From DSWT01 sp035420085 (lineage in GTDB: Bacteria > Chloroflexota > Anaerolineae > B4-G1 > SLSP01), in assembly GCA_035420085.1 (NCBI GenBank), contig DAOLUH010000002.1:144525-208524 (forward strand): a stretch of 64,000 nt of DNA, in the 5' to 3' direction. Below, one piece after another: positions 16,327 through 25,006 of this stretch. The notes beneath the pieces are model-generated. The model was not told where the DNA came from, searched no databases, and saw only the letters and a list, made by a program, of their open reading frames with translations. The position numbers and the translations under genes are program-made. Each line of letters begins with the position of its first letter. Positions within the stretch are counted from its first letter, which is position 1.

Positions 16327-18561
16327 ATGGTAGAGCGTGATCATATCTATGCGCGCCCACTCAAAGCGGTGATTTTGGCGGCGGGACAGCAATCTATTAC
16401 GGATGATAGTGTGCCTATCGTTCTGCAAACGCTGGGTGACCGCAAAATCGTAGATTACGTCATTCGCAACGCCCTGCGCCTGGTGACGCCGGAAGACCTC
16501 TACATCGTCGTCAGCCAGCCGCAGGATGAGGCGCAGCGGTGTTTGTGGGGCGTGGATGCGGCGTGTCCGTATCACTACGTCGTGCAGGAAGAGCAGCGCG
16601 GCACGGGGCACGCCGTTTTGCAGCTTGCGCCCCTCTTCGCGGATTTTGATGGCGATTTGCTCATCCTCTACGGCGACACCCCACTTTTCCGCTTGAACTC
16701 GATCCGCGGGCTGCTCAACCGGCATCGCCTCAAGCAAGCGCATTTGACGCTGCTTTCCGCCGTGGTGGATCGCCCGTTGCCTTACGGGCGCATCATCCGC
16801 GACGCCGCCGGGCGCATTATGGACATCATCGAAGAGACTGACGCCTCGCCGGAAGTGCGCGAGATCCGCGAGCTGAACGTGGGCGCTTATGTCGCCCAGA
16901 CGCGCGCGCTTTTCCCCGCGCTGCGAACGCTCCCGCCCTCGCTCTTGGATGGCGAATATCGCCTGACGGATTGCGCGCATCGCCTGATCCACGCCGGGAT
17001 GCGCGTGGAGAGCTACCAGATTTACGACCAGGACGAGGTGCAGGGCATCAACAACCGCGCCGACCTCGACGCGGCGACTTTCATCCTGCAAAAGCGCCTC
17101 TACCGCCCGCGCCGCACCGAGGAACAGAACCTCATCGCGTTCGGCACCGGCGGCTGGCGGGCGATCATTGGCGAGGGGTTCACGCTGCACAACGTTCGCC
17201 GCCTCGCGCAGGCGTTGGCGAACGAGATCACCCGCCGGGGTCAGGAGAAACGGGGCGTGCTCATCGGCTACGACCGGCGCTTCCTCTCCGACCGCGCCGC
17301 CGAGGCGGCAGCGGAAGTCTTCGCCGGGAACAACATCGCCGCCACGCTGTTGAGCGAGGACGCGCCGACGCCGCTCATCACCTACGCTACGGCGCTGGTC
17401 AACGCGGCATACGGGCTGGCCTTCACCGCCAGTCACAATCCGCCAGAGTGGAACGGTCTCAAAGTCTTTCGCGGCGATGGCTCGCTGTTGCTGGATGACG
17501 AGACGCGCCAGATTGAAGCCGAGGCCAACGCTCTGCGCCTGGAAGACGTGGTGAAAATTGACCTTGACCTGGCGCTGGAAGCCGGAATCGTCAAGCGGCG
17601 GGATTTCACCAACGAGTACGTGGATGCCGTTGAGGCGCTCATCGCCCTGGACGCGATCCGCGAGGCCGGGCTGAAGGTGATCGTAGACCCGATGTACGGG
17701 GTGGGGCAGTTGACCATGGGCATTATCCTCACCGAAGCGCGCTGCCGCGTGACGTTTATCAACGAGCGGCACGACCCGCTCTTCGGCGGACGCTCACCCG
17801 CGCCGAACCTCGACGCGCTGCGGATGCTCGTCACGCACGTCCGCAATGAAGGGTACGATCTCGGTCTGGCGACCGACGGGGACGCCGACCGCATCGCCAT
17901 TGTGGACGAGAAAGGCGAATACGTCACCGTCAACGACATCCTGCTGCTGCTCTACTGGTACCTGCGCGCGGTGCGCGACGAGCGCGGCGGCGTGGTGCGC
18001 AACCTGGCGACGACGCACCTGCTCGACCGGCTGGCGGCGCACTTCGGCGAGCCGTGCTACGAAACGCCGGTGGGCTTCAAGCACATCACCGCAGCAATGG
18101 TGGAACACAACGCGCTCCTCGGCGGCGAATCCAGCGGTGGGCTGACCATTCGCGGGCACATCCTGGGGAAGGATGGCATCTTCGCGGCGGCGCTCATCGT
18201 GGAGATGCTGGCGCGCACCGGGAAGAAAATTTCGCAATTGTTGCAGCAGGTCTACGCGATCACCGGGCGGCTCTACGCGGAGGAAGACGGCATCCTGGCG
18301 ACGCCAGAAATGCGCATCGTCATCCCCCGGCGAATCAAGGCGCTGGCGCAGGAACACGCCTTCACGCCGGTGCATCTTGGCCCGTATCCCGTAGTCAGCA
18401 TTTCGGAGTTGGACGGCACGAAATTCTTGCTAGAGAACGACAACTGGGCGCTGCTAAGGTTCTCCGGCACTGAGCCGCTGCTGCGCCTGTTCGCGGAGGC
18501 GGATTCGCCGGAGAAAGCACACGAACTCATCGAAAGCCTCAAGGCATCGGTTTCGTCATAG
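16327..18561 (+). CDS. Fusion of GlmU-like nucleotidyltransferase and GlmM/ManB-like phosphohexomutase
   Basis: ATG 16327 is preceded by GGAGG; the frame extending to 16180 overlaps the upstream gene and is rejected. Residues 12-255 resemble the GlmU uridylyltransferase domain: QRGTGHAV (90-97), LYGDTPL (114-120) and ELNVGAYV (182-189) are kept. However, the GXGTRM...PK loop is replaced by GQQSITDDSVPIVL, losing the usual Arg and Lys. Residues about 270-744 are an alpha-D-phosphohexomutase with phosphoserine loop TASHNP (Ser369), metal loop DGDADR (517-522), sugar loop GGESSGG (599-605) and a C-terminal RFSGTEPLLRLF phosphate site. A mutase feeding its own uridylyltransferase would make an NDP-amino-sugar. 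Whether the first domain is active is doubtful. Confidence 0.8.
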   Translation: MVERDHIYARPLKAVILAAGQQSITDDSVPIVLQTLGDRKIVDYVIRNALRLVTPEDLYIVVSQPQDEAQRCLWGVDAACPYHYVVQEEQRGTGHAVLQLAPLFADFDGDLLILYGDTPLFRLNSIRGLLNRHRLKQAHLTLLSAVVDRPLPYGRIIRDAAGRIMDIIEETDASPEVREIRELNVGAYVAQTRALFPALRTLPPSLLDGEYRLTDCAHRLIHAGMRVESYQIYDQDEVQGINNRADLDAATFILQKRLYRPRRTEEQNLIAFGTGGWRAIIGEGFTLHNVRRLAQALANEITRRGQEKRGVLIGYDRRFLSDRAAEAAAEVFAGNNIAATLLSEDAPTPLITYATALVNAAYGLAFTASHNPPEWNGLKVFRGDGSLLLDDETRQIEAEANALRLEDVVKIDLDLALEAGIVKRRDFTNEYVDAVEALIALDAIREAGLKVIVDPMYGVGQLTMGIILTEARCRVTFINERHDPLFGGRSPAPNLDALRMLVTHVRNEGYDLGLATDGDADRIAIVDEKGEYVTVNDILLLLYWYLRAVRDERGGVVRNLATTHLLDRLAAHFGEPCYETPVGFKHITAAMVEHNALLGGESSGGLTIRGHILGKDGIFAAALIVEMLARTGKKISQLLQQVYAITGRLYAEEDGILATPEMRIVIPRRIKALAQEHAFTPVHLGPYPVVSISELDGTKFLLENDNWALLRFSGTEPLLRLFAEADSPEKAHELIESLKASVSS

Positions 18562-18579
18562 CACCCGTCGGGTGTCACC

Positions 18580-19110
18580 ATGGAAGACAAAACACTAATG
18601 AAACACAAAAGCAAAATATACTCGGTAACTTTCGTAATCGTGATACTTGGTTGCGTTATCACACCTATATTTTACGTTGCGTTTAAGTACTTGCGAATCT
18701 ACTTCCCGGAGGCGTTTACATCGCCTCTAAACCCATCAACAGTGAGCGAACTCTGTACTGTCCTAGATATTGACCCGAGTGATCCTCGTTGTACTGGAAG
18801 CAAAGAAGTTTATGCTTTTCATTTCTTTCCGGAAATCCGAGAACGTTACAGTAGGGAAACACCCCGTCAAATTGTGGATGATGAAATTGGCTCATACCTG
18901 GTGAGTTGCGAGAATCATCGCACTTTATCCGATGGTGGTTACACAAAGTGTCACTACGATTTTCAAAATGATGGTGTATATACGGTGGAGATAAATTACG
19001 AGCTTGTTGGTCACTGGGCGAATTTGGAGGAAGTAATATGGAAATTGTGCACTCCCGCCGTCCGAGAATCACCTGATCACGGGATTATCACAAGTGAGAT
19101 GTGCAATTAG
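18580..19110 (+). CDS. Hypothetical membrane-anchored protein, compositionally atypical
   Basis: The 176-residue frame begins at ATG 18580, with ATG 18598 (MKHKSKIYSVTFVIVILG) as the alternative; neither has a clear ribosome site. One hydrophobic segment (residues about 12-35) is followed by a soluble domain with six cysteines (SELC, PRC, VSC, KC, KLC, EMC), suggesting an exported disulfide-bonded domain. I do not recognise a family. The sequence is visibly richer in A and T than its neighbours, which points to recent acquisition. A short palindrome, CACCCG-T-CGGGTG (18562-18574), sits between it and the fusion gene. Confidence 0.5.
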   Translation: MEDKTLMKHKSKIYSVTFVIVILGCVITPIFYVAFKYLRIYFPEAFTSPLNPSTVSELCTVLDIDPSDPRCTGSKEVYAFHFFPEIRERYSRETPRQIVDDEIGSYLVSCENHRTLSDGGYTKCHYDFQNDGVYTVEINYELVGHWANLEEVIWKLCTPAVRESPDHGIITSEMCN

Positions 19111-19215
19111 AATACTGGCGGCAAATCCAAGTTGGAGCCGCCCAAGCTATCTTATATCGGTAGGGTCTGTAACAGAGGATCTTACCTGCGCCCGCTTGGT
19201 GGCTCAACAAATCCG

Positions 19216-20127
19216 CTACAACAATGCTCGTGCCAATCTCACCGCTCCTTGGGCAGGTTCGTGAACCGACGTCAAGGGCGACAACGTCAATCCACGTTCG
19301 ACGGTCGCAGCGACAAACGCAGCGCGGACACTCTGCCCCTTGAGGATGACGCTCCCCGTCAACGCGCAGGGAATCGCACCGGTCAGTTTCAAGCGGCGCG
19401 CGACGGCTTCGACTCCAATCGCCAGTTCCCGCCCGGCGTTTTGTAAGATGGCTTCGGCGATGGCGTCGCCCTGGAGCGCGGCAGCCTGTACCAACGCTGC
19501 CAGCGCGGCGATGTCGGCGCGCTGTGTGGTCGGCGCGTAAACGTGGCCGATCAAGTCTTGCGGTTGTTTGAGCGCCCAGTGATCCAGGATGGCTGCGGTG
19601 AGCGCAGTTTGCGGGCCGCGCCCGTCGGCGGCGCGCGCCACAGCGCGCAACGCCGCCTGCCCGATGGCGTACCCGCTGCCGTCGTCGCCGAGCAGGTAAC
19701 CCCAGCCGTCCGCGCGAGTGAGGTTGCCGTGTTGGTCTTCGCCGTAGATCATCGAGCCGGTGCCGCAGAGTACGGCGATGCCCCAACCATTCGGCGTCCC
19801 CGCTGCCAGCGCCACCCGCGCATCGTGCGCGATGACGACCGGCGCGCCCGGATAGCGGGCGTCGCTCCACGCGCGGATGACCGCCTGATCGGCAGGTCGC
19901 GCTGCGCCCGCCAGTCCCAGGCAGATCGCCGCCGGTTGTATAGGCTGTCCCCCCGTCGCAGCGGCTATCGCGGCATCGAGCGCGGCATACGCCGCTTCGG
20001 CGCCGATGACGAGGTAATTCGATGGCCCGGATGTTCCGCGCCCCAGGATATTGCCGTCCCGGTCGGCGATGAGCGCCGTCGTCTTGCTGCCGCCGCCGTC
20101 TATGCCAATGAGTATATCTGTTAGCAT
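19216..20127 (-). CDS. BadF/BadG-family N-acetylhexosamine kinase, probably MurNAc/GlcNAc kinase (MurK-like)
   Basis: ATG 20127 (MLTDILIGIDGGGSKT) lies 17 bases after the stop of the AnmK-MurQ gene; a TTG-initiated extension to 20169 overlaps that gene. The 303-residue product has the phosphate-1 motif DGGGSKT (10-16), the GLAG segment, CGTGSMIYGED (phosphate 2) and DDGSGYAIG. These fit the BadF/BadG/BcrA/BcrD sugar kinase group, which includes eukaryotic GlcNAc kinase and Clostridium MurK that phosphorylates MurNAc and GlcNAc at C6. Position directly after MurQ favours MurNAc 6-phosphorylation. It is the last gene of the island. Confidence 0.8.
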   Translation of the reverse strand: MLTDILIGIDGGGSKTTALIADRDGNILGRGTSGPSNYLVIGAEAAYAALDAAIAAATGGQPIQPAAICLGLAGAARPADQAVIRAWSDARYPGAPVVIAHDARVALAAGTPNGWGIAVLCGTGSMIYGEDQHGNLTRADGWGYLLGDDGSGYAIGQAALRAVARAADGRGPQTALTAAILDHWALKQPQDLIGHVYAPTTQRADIAALAALVQAAALQGDAIAEAILQNAGRELAIGVEAVARRLKLTGAIPCALTGSVILKGQSVRAAFVAATVERGLTLSPLTSVHEPAQGAVRLARALL

Positions 20128-20143
20128 ATCTGTTTTCACTGTG

Positions 20144-22369
20144 TTAAGTTTTGATTGCCCGGCGTACAACGCCGCCGGCGGCTGCGAGTGGGCGGCGCGC
20201 TTCTTCTGGAGTCACATTGTTAATCAGCATCACAATCGCCGTTTTGACCTCGCCGTTGCAGTCATTCAAGACGCGCTCTACTTCCTCGTCTGTGATGTGT
20301 GATGCGTGATCCGTGATTTCTTGCATCTTGCCTCTTGCATCCTGCACCGCCTCAGCCACGATGCGCCGCGCGCGCTGGCGAAGTTTGGCGTTGGTCGCGC
20401 GGACGTCTACCATCAGGTTGCCGTAGGTTTTGCCCAGGCGGATCATCACGCCGGTGGAGAGCATGTTGAGCACCATTTTCTGCGCGGTGCCGGCCTTGAG
20501 GCGCGTGGAACCGGTGAGCACTTCCGGGCCAACGATCGGCGCGATGACGACATCCGCCAACTCGTGAACCGGCGCGGGACGGTTGCACGCCAGGCTGACG
20601 GTGAGCGCGCCGCGCCGTCGCGCTTCAGCCAACCCGCCGAGTACATAGGGCGTGCCGCCGCTCGCCGCGATGCCCACCACGCTATCCTGCGCGCCCACGT
20701 CGAGCGCCGCGATGTCGCGCGCGCCGGCCGCGCGGTCGTCTTCCGCGCCTTCCACCGCCGTCGTGAGCGCCACGTCACCCCCGGCGATCAGCCCGACGAC
20801 CTGCTCCGGCGCGGTGTTGAACGTCGGCGGGCACTCGGACGCATCCAGCACGCCGAGCCGTCCCGACGTCCCCGCGCCGATGTAGATCAGCCGCCCGCCT
20901 ACCTGCATCCGCTCGGCGATGCGGTCAATCGCCTCCGCAATCGCGGGTAATTCCGCCGCCACCGCCGCCGCCACCTTCGCATCCTCCGCGTTCATCAAGC
21001 GCACCATCTCCAGCGTGGGGACGGTGTCTATGTTTTGGGTGGCGGGATTGCGAGATTCGGTGGTGAGGTTGTGGGTTGTGGGTTGTGGGGTGTGGGTTGT
21101 GGGTTGTGGGACGCGGGGCACGTAACTCGTACCTCGCAACTCGCAACTCGCGGGTGTGATATCGCCAAGAATAACCGCACGTCGCGCGCCGGTCGCAGCG
21201 GGCAGGTTGCCGGGCCGACCGTGCCAGGTCTCGTAGGCCAGCACGGCGAAGGCGACGGCTTCTTTGGCTTCCACGCCCAGGCCGACGTCGTCCGAAGGGA
21301 TGACGCGGATGCCGGGAAGGTGATCGCGCAGCAGCGCCATCAGGGTGGGATTGCGCGCGCCGCCGCCGCTGACGATGACTTCATCGGGCAGCGTGGGCAG
21401 GAAGTCGCGGTATGCCTGCGCAATGGATGCGGCGGTAAAGGCCGTGAGCGTAGCGACGATGTCCTCCGGCGTCAGCCCGCGCGCGATCCCCTGCTCCCAC
21501 ACGCGCGCGCCAAACTGCGCGCCGAACAGCTCGCGCCCGGTCGTCTTGGGCGGCGATTGGCGCAGGTAAGGCTCGCGCAGCAACTCGCACAGCAGCGGCT
21601 TGTCCACATGCCCGCGTGCCGCCAATGCGCCATCGCGGTCGAAGGTGAGCGCACCATCTGTGGCGCGACTTGCCGCATAGTCAATCAGCATATTCCCCGG
21701 CCCGGTATCGAAGGCGAATGGGGATTGGGAATCGGTAATTGGGGATTGGGGATTGGGGATTGGCTGACCGCTGAAAGCTGAAAGCTGAGGGCTAAGATAC
21801 GTTACATTGGCGATGCCGCCGATATTCTGCGCGGCGCGGGTAAGGGTGGGGTGGGTGAGCAGTAGCGCGTCTACATAGGCGACGAGTGGCGCGCCGTGAC
21901 CGCCGGCGGCGATGTCGCGGGCGCGGAAGTTGCTCACGACGGGGATGCCGGTCATTTCGGCGATGACTGCCGCCTCGCCCAGTTGCAGGGTTGCGCCGTT
22001 TATCTGAGGCAAGCTGACAGCTTGCTCTACGATTGCTTGCTGTGAACCGGGAGGGATATGCCACACGGTTTGCCCGTGGCTGCCGATGAGGTCGACCTGC
22101 GCGGGGGTCAATCTGGCTTCGGCCATCGCGCGCAGTGCCGCCTCGCCGAACGCGCGGCCCAGCGTGAAGTTGAGACGGCAGAGGCGCTCTACATTGCTGG
22201 TTTCGGGGCGGAAGCAGGCGAAGATCTCGTCGCGCAGCACGGGTGGATGTGGGACGTGGGTGTGACCGAGCACATCCCAGGTCAACGTGGGTGGCGCGCC
22301 TTCAAGACGGACGACGGCGGCGTCCGTCCCGTCGGCGGAGGTGCCGGACATCAGACCGATGACGATCAT
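20144..22369 (-). CDS. AnmK-MurQ fusion: anhydroMurNAc kinase plus MurNAc-6-phosphate etherase
   Basis: The 741-residue protein starts at ATG 22369. Residues 1 to about 395 are AnmK, with LMSGTSADGTDAAVVRL at 6-22, IGSHGQTVWH and VSGGGARNPTLM; it opens the 1,6-anhydro ring of anhydroMurNAc and phosphorylates O6. Residues about 445-741 are MurQ, a SIS-fold etherase, with GAGTSGRLGVLDASECPPTF, AASGGTPYV and GSTRLKAGTAQKM; it removes D-lactate from MurNAc 6-phosphate to give GlcNAc 6-phosphate. The two consecutive steps are thus joined. Two stretches, residues about 193-217 (PIPNPQSPITDSQSP) and 406-440 (PQPTTHTPQPTTHN), are encoded by short tandem DNA repeats. The first interrupts AnmK; the second forms the linker. 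Confidence 0.9.
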   Translation of the reverse strand: MIVIGLMSGTSADGTDAAVVRLEGAPPTLTWDVLGHTHVPHPPVLRDEIFACFRPETSNVERLCRLNFTLGRAFGEAALRAMAEARLTPAQVDLIGSHGQTVWHIPPGSQQAIVEQAVSLPQINGATLQLGEAAVIAEMTGIPVVSNFRARDIAAGGHGAPLVAYVDALLLTHPTLTRAAQNIGGIANVTYLSPQLSAFSGQPIPNPQSPITDSQSPFAFDTGPGNMLIDYAASRATDGALTFDRDGALAARGHVDKPLLCELLREPYLRQSPPKTTGRELFGAQFGARVWEQGIARGLTPEDIVATLTAFTAASIAQAYRDFLPTLPDEVIVSGGGARNPTLMALLRDHLPGIRVIPSDDVGLGVEAKEAVAFAVLAYETWHGRPGNLPAATGARRAVILGDITPASCELRGTSYVPRVPQPTTHTPQPTTHNLTTESRNPATQNIDTVPTLEMVRLMNAEDAKVAAAVAAELPAIAEAIDRIAERMQVGGRLIYIGAGTSGRLGVLDASECPPTFNTAPEQVVGLIAGGDVALTTAVEGAEDDRAAGARDIAALDVGAQDSVVGIAASGGTPYVLGGLAEARRRGALTVSLACNRPAPVHELADVVIAPIVGPEVLTGSTRLKAGTAQKMVLNMLSTGVMIRLGKTYGNLMVDVRATNAKLRQRARRIVAEAVQDARGKMQEITDHASHITDEEVERVLNDCNGEVKTAIVMLINNVTPEEARRPLAAAGGVVRRAIKT
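21067..21150. repeat. Tandem GTGGGTT-type repeats encoding the AnmK-MurQ linker
   Basis: GTGGGTT/GTGGGGT units run over 21067-21111, followed by CGCAACT-type units (21121-21150). They are translated in frame as PTTH/PQP-rich residues between the two enzyme domains. Confidence 0.75.
21717..21790. repeat. Tandem GGGGATT/GGTAATT repeats inside the AnmK domain
   Basis: Heptamers GGGGATT, GGGAATC and GGTAATT fill 21717-21765. GCTGAAA units follow to 21790. The whole block is in frame with anmK and adds about 25 residues. Confidence 0.75.
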
Positions 22370-22436
22370 AAAAGCCCCCTATCAATACATCGCCTGCGCA
22401 TCCCAGGACAGGTACACACGTGTTTCAGATGCGCGC

Positions 22437-22904
22437 TCACGTTTTGACCATCAGCACGAAGAAAATATCCTCATCGTCACATCCGCATGCCTTGAAACCG
22501 CAACGTGTGTACAATCGGATTGCGTTGTGCCAATCAGGCTCGGTGGAAACGTACACCTGGACGAAACCGCGCTGGCGGGCCACGTCGAGCAAGTGTGTAA
22601 CCAGAGCGCGGCCTATGCCTTGGCCCCGGTGGGTTTGTTTGACCGACATCCGCACAATATGGCCTGTATGCGCATCTTCGGTCTTCAACGCAGCTGCGCC
22701 CACCAGCTCACCATTGATTTCTGCGACGACGAACATGTGACCGAGTTCTGTGTAGTGCGCTTTGATGTCGTCCAGGTCTGGATTGCGCGTCTCATCAATC
22801 CACCCGAAATGCTCACCCAGGCCGGTAAGAACTAACCGGCGCACGGTGTCCTGGTCGTGTGGTTTGAACGGGCGAATGGATAGGGGCATTGTACTCGAGG
22901 TCAT
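22437..22904 (-). CDS. GNAT family N-acetyltransferase
   Basis: The start ATG 22904 overlaps the stop of the upstream serine hydrolase in ATGA, indicating translational coupling. The 155-residue product has the acetyl-CoA-binding loop RGQGIG (about 93-98) after a beta-strand VRMSVKQTH and the late LYTRCGFKACG segment typical of Gcn5-related acetyltransferases. The substrate is unknown; in this island it could acetylate an amino sugar or an amino acid freed from muropeptides. Cytoplasmic. Confidence 0.85.
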   Translation of the reverse strand: MTSSTMPLSIRPFKPHDQDTVRRLVLTGLGEHFGWIDETRNPDLDDIKAHYTELGHMFVVAEINGELVGAAALKTEDAHTGHIVRMSVKQTHRGQGIGRALVTHLLDVARQRGFVQVYVSTEPDWHNAIRLYTRCGFKACGCDDEDIFFVLMVKT

Positions 22905-24061
22905 TTGGCTCGCAAGTCCACTGCCTCCACAATCGCTCGATGTACGGCGACGCGCAGTCCTGCAATGCCCCGGTCCTGCCGCCCATTGTAGACTTCGTTC
23001 GTCAGCAGCGCCACGACGAGATCGCGCTCAGGGTCCATCCACAAGCACGTACCGGTGAAGCCAGTGTGCCCGAAAGCGCGTTGGCTGAACGGATTGCTGC
23101 TGGCCTCCGGGTCGTCCAACCACAGCGCGAAGCCCAGGCCGCGCCGCGTGCCGATCCCGTCGGTGTAGCAGCGCGTCATCGCGTCCACCGTGGAGGACAA
23201 CAACAATGGGAACCCACGCCGCTGCCCGGTCGGACGATCCAGGAACGTCTGCCCAAACGCTGCGATGTCCTCCGCCGTGGAGAACACCCCCGCGTGCCCG
23301 GCGACGCCGCCAAGCCGGTAGGCATTCTCGTCGTGGACCGCGCCGGCGATGCGACGGTTGCGCCAGGCGCAGAATTCGGTCGGCGCGATGTTCTTGTCAA
23401 CAGATTGAACGGATTCAACGGAAGGGAATGGGAGGTAGCGGGTGTTTTGCAATTCCAACGGGGCGGTGACGCGGTTGCGCACGGCGGCGTCGAGCGAGTG
23501 GCCAGTAAGGCGCTCAATCGCCATCCCCAACAAAATCAGGCCGATGTCGCTGTAGACGACTTGTGTGCCGGTGGGATACGAGAAGAACGTGTTCAGCGCC
23601 ATTTGGCGGGCTGCCTCGGCGCTTGGTTCGCGGTACAGCGGACGCCACGCCGGCAGGCCGGAGGTGTGGGTGAGCAAATCGTAAAACGTAATATGGCTGG
23701 CATCTACAAAACCGCTGCTTTCAGCGACGGAAACCATCCCATTCGGGCTGAGCGGGTCTTCGTAAGGCTGGACAGGCCGCAAGCCGCTGAACTCCGGCAA
23801 AACCACGCTGACCGGCGTATCGAGCGCGACACAGCCTTCTTCCACGAGCGTCATAAAGGCCGTGACGGTGAAGAGTTTGCTCACCGAGGCCATGTCGAAC
23901 AACGTATCCCGTTGCGTCGGGCGCGCGCGCGTCTCCGGGTCGAGCCAGCCGAACGCCTCGGAGCACACAATGTCCCCGCGCCAGCGCACTACAAGCTGCG
24001 CCGCCGGTGTGACGACGCCAATGGCATCTTGCAAAATCGTGTAAGCGTTGGTTAAATCCAT
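22901..24061 (-). CDS. Serine beta-lactamase-fold hydrolase, YbbE/AmiE-like
   Basis: The 386-residue protein starts MDLTNAYTILQDAIG with no signal peptide, so it is likely cytoplasmic. The class C beta-lactamase/PBP4* motifs are present: SVSK (Ser59, Lys62), Tyr170-Ser-Asp172, and FGHTGFTG in place of KTG. In Bacillus subtilis the homologous YbbE/AmiE sits in the murQ-nagZ-namZ operon and strips the peptide from MurNAc. Here too the gene neighbours MurQ and NamZ genes, which makes that role the best inference. Residues about 213-223 (PSVESVQSVDK) are coded by an ACGGATT-type tandem repeat like that at 25973-26036. The gene overlaps the GNAT gene by four bases. Confidence 0.75.
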   Translation of the reverse strand: MDLTNAYTILQDAIGVVTPAAQLVVRWRGDIVCSEAFGWLDPETRARPTQRDTLFDMASVSKLFTVTAFMTLVEEGCVALDTPVSVVLPEFSGLRPVQPYEDPLSPNGMVSVAESSGFVDASHITFYDLLTHTSGLPAWRPLYREPSAEAARQMALNTFFSYPTGTQVVYSDIGLILLGMAIERLTGHSLDAAVRNRVTAPLELQNTRYLPFPSVESVQSVDKNIAPTEFCAWRNRRIAGAVHDENAYRLGGVAGHAGVFSTAEDIAAFGQTFLDRPTGQRRGFPLLLSSTVDAMTRCYTDGIGTRRGLGFALWLDDPEASSNPFSQRAFGHTGFTGTCLWMDPERDLVVALLTNEVYNGRQDRGIAGLRVAVHRAIVEAVDLRAK

Positions 24062-24078
24062 TTCAACTCCTCGATAGG

Positions 24079-24170
24079 AACTGGTAATTGGTAATCAGTA
24101 ATTGGTAACTGGTAATCGGTGTCCGGGCACGCCCAATTACCAGTTACCGATTACCTGTCACCGATTACCA
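24079..24170. repeat. Inverted pair of tandem GGTAATT/GGTAACT heptamers
   Basis: The left block (24079-24119) reads ACTGGTAATTGGTAATC... and the right block (24132-24170) is its inverse, CCAATTACCAGTTACCG.... The right block supplies the C-terminal codons S-G-N-R-stop of the PIG-L gene ending at 24158. Confidence 0.8.
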
Positions 24171-24904
24171 CTCTCCAACCCTGGCAGATAGTCTACCCGC
24201 CGGGTCCACGCGCCGGGCGTCATCATCAACGCCACGGCCTTGCCAAAACCGCCGAGGCAGCCGCGCGTGGTGCCGAGCGCGTCGTAGTAGTCGAAGTAGC
24301 GGAATGTCGAGACCCCGCCGCGATCACGGGGCGCGCGCGTCAGGGCGTGCGAGCGCAACATCTCCAGGTAGGCGTCCCACACGTCGGTCGCGTCGAGGTA
24401 TATGTCGGCGCGCCAGCCGTCCATGTCCTCCCAGTTTTCGGGGAAGTACAGGCCGCGGATCCGGTGCGCGGGCAGCTCGCGTTCGAAGGCGGGGATTGCC
24501 GCGTAGAAAATCGCATCCTGCACAATGTTGTACGTGGCGATGTGATCCTTGTGTAGACTGCCCTGCCAGTGCGTGAGGATGATCGTCGGCTTCTCCCGGC
24601 GAATCAGGTCGCACACCTGGAACTTCACTGCCTCGTCGCAGGGCAGCGCGCCGTCGGCGTAAGGCAATGTGACGACGCTCGCGCCCATCAACGCCGCCGA
24701 CGCCTGCACTTCCTGGCGGCGTTGTTCCGCGTAAACCGCTGGCGGCAGCGTGGGATGTCCCGCCTCACCCAACGTCATGTGGACGATGACCGCCTGATGC
24801 CCGGCCCGCGTGTGCTTCAACACCGTCGCGCCCGCCATCACCTCCGCATCCCCCGCGTGCGCGCCGATCACCATAATTTTGCCGCTCGCAAAATCCTCGT
24901 TCAT
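24158..24904 (-). CDS. PIG-L/LmbE-family deacetylase (first copy)
   Basis: ATG 24904 (MNEDFASGKIMVIGAH) follows AAAGGAG; an upstream in-frame ATG at 24943 is less well placed. The 248-residue product has the PIG-L Rossmann-like start with HAGDAE in place of the usual HPDDE zinc motif, and a later LTHWQGSLHKDH segment providing further metal ligands. PIG-L enzymes deacetylate GlcNAc-containing substrates. In the absence of a visible nagA, this or its paralogue at 42791 may deacetylate GlcNAc or its 6-phosphate. The AH-AGD variant keeps the His and second Asp. The last residues SGNR and the stop come from a tandem repeat. Confidence 0.8.
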   Translation of the reverse strand: MNEDFASGKIMVIGAHAGDAEVMAGATVLKHTRAGHQAVIVHMTLGEAGHPTLPPAVYAEQRRQEVQASAALMGASVVTLPYADGALPCDEAVKFQVCDLIRREKPTIILTHWQGSLHKDHIATYNIVQDAIFYAAIPAFERELPAHRIRGLYFPENWEDMDGWRADIYLDATDVWDAYLEMLRSHALTRAPRDRGGVSTFRYFDYYDALGTTRGCLGGFGKAVALMMTPGAWTRRVDYLPGLESGNR

Positions 24905-24943
24905 AGCTCTCCTTTTTTCAGCAGATGGGCAACAAAGTTGCAC

Positions 24944-25006
24944 GCAGATTAAGCAGATTTTTTGAATTTACAACAAGCCAATCTGCTAAATCTGCTTAAT
25001 CTGCTG
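24944..25006. repeat. Inverted pair of GCAGATT-type tandem repeats
   Basis: GCAGATTAAGCAGATTT (24944-24960) is mirrored by AATCTGC units at 24979-25006. The right arm encodes the end (S-A-D-stop) of the tandem-GNAT gene at 24996. Confidence 0.75.

Noticed and set aside
16216..17772. Long open frame (518 codons) on the minus strand opposite the nucleotidyltransferase-phosphomutase fusion
   Set aside because: Shadow of the real gene; Arg/His-rich translation without motifs.
24079..24170. CRISPR-like appearance of regularly repeated short units
   Set aside because: Units are about seven bases with no spacers and form inverted pairs; no cas genes are present.
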